From positions 1 through 6,114 of the forward strand of contig JADZBY010000518.1 in assembly GCA_020851855.1 (NCBI GenBank): a stretch of DNA of 6,114 nucleotides, in the 5' to 3' direction. The notes below the pieces were generated by a model. It saw nothing but the letters and a program-made list of their open reading frames with translations, searched no databases and was not told the DNA's origin. Source of the DNA: Anaerolineae bacterium (GTDB lineage: Bacteria; Chloroflexota; Anaerolineae; Aggregatilineales; UBA2796). The position numbers and the translations under genes are program-made. How positions within the stretch are numbered: position 1 is the first letter of the stretch; each line of letters opens with the position of its first letter. Shown here one piece after another: positions 6,104-6,114 of this stretch.

Positions 6104-6114
6104 CACAGGCTGCC

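Overview
The window looks like ordinary chromosomal DNA from a GC-rich bacterium. The long antisense open frames and the C/G-heavy third codon positions fit high GC. The style of the intergenic palindromes (GTAGGGAC / GGACGAGGC type, and CCCTCAC...CCCCTCTC type) and the protein sequences suggest a Chloroflexota-like organism. That placement is an inference from style and was not tested by a search.

Layout, left to right. (1) Positions 3-293, + strand, hold the C-terminal 96 residues of a fumarylacetoacetate-hydrolase-family enzyme cut by the window edge. (2) Positions 294-818 are a 525-base intergenic region. It carries two 79-bp direct repeats, each a chain of three overlapping palindromes, plus a 14-bp tandem repeat between them, then an AT-richer stretch with a good TATAAT box and a leader of about 200 nt. 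(3) Positions 819-2459, + strand, encode a full-length RNase J (metallo-beta-lactamase / beta-CASP ribonuclease). (4) Positions 2460-2582 separate convergent genes and are almost filled by a palindromic repeat that probably ends transcription. (5) Positions 5899-2583, - strand, form a two-gene operon: a LolD/MacB/YbbA-class ABC ATPase, then 14 nt later a large 853-residue permease with two FtsX domains. (6) Positions 5900-6114 hold the operon's upstream region and a second copy of the palindromic repeat, in the opposite orientation to the first.

The ATPase and permease should form one membrane transporter or mechanotransmission complex of the type VII ABC class. Its substrate cannot be read from the window, and no adaptor (MacA/HlyD-like) gene is present. 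RNase J is an independent RNA-processing housekeeping gene.

I found no new biological system. The points most worth a second look are in the non-coding DNA: the paired palindrome-chain repeats, one of whose palindromes is flipped between copies; the inverted pair of palindromic repeats bracketing the ABC operon; and the long RNase J leader with a possible leaderless short ORF.
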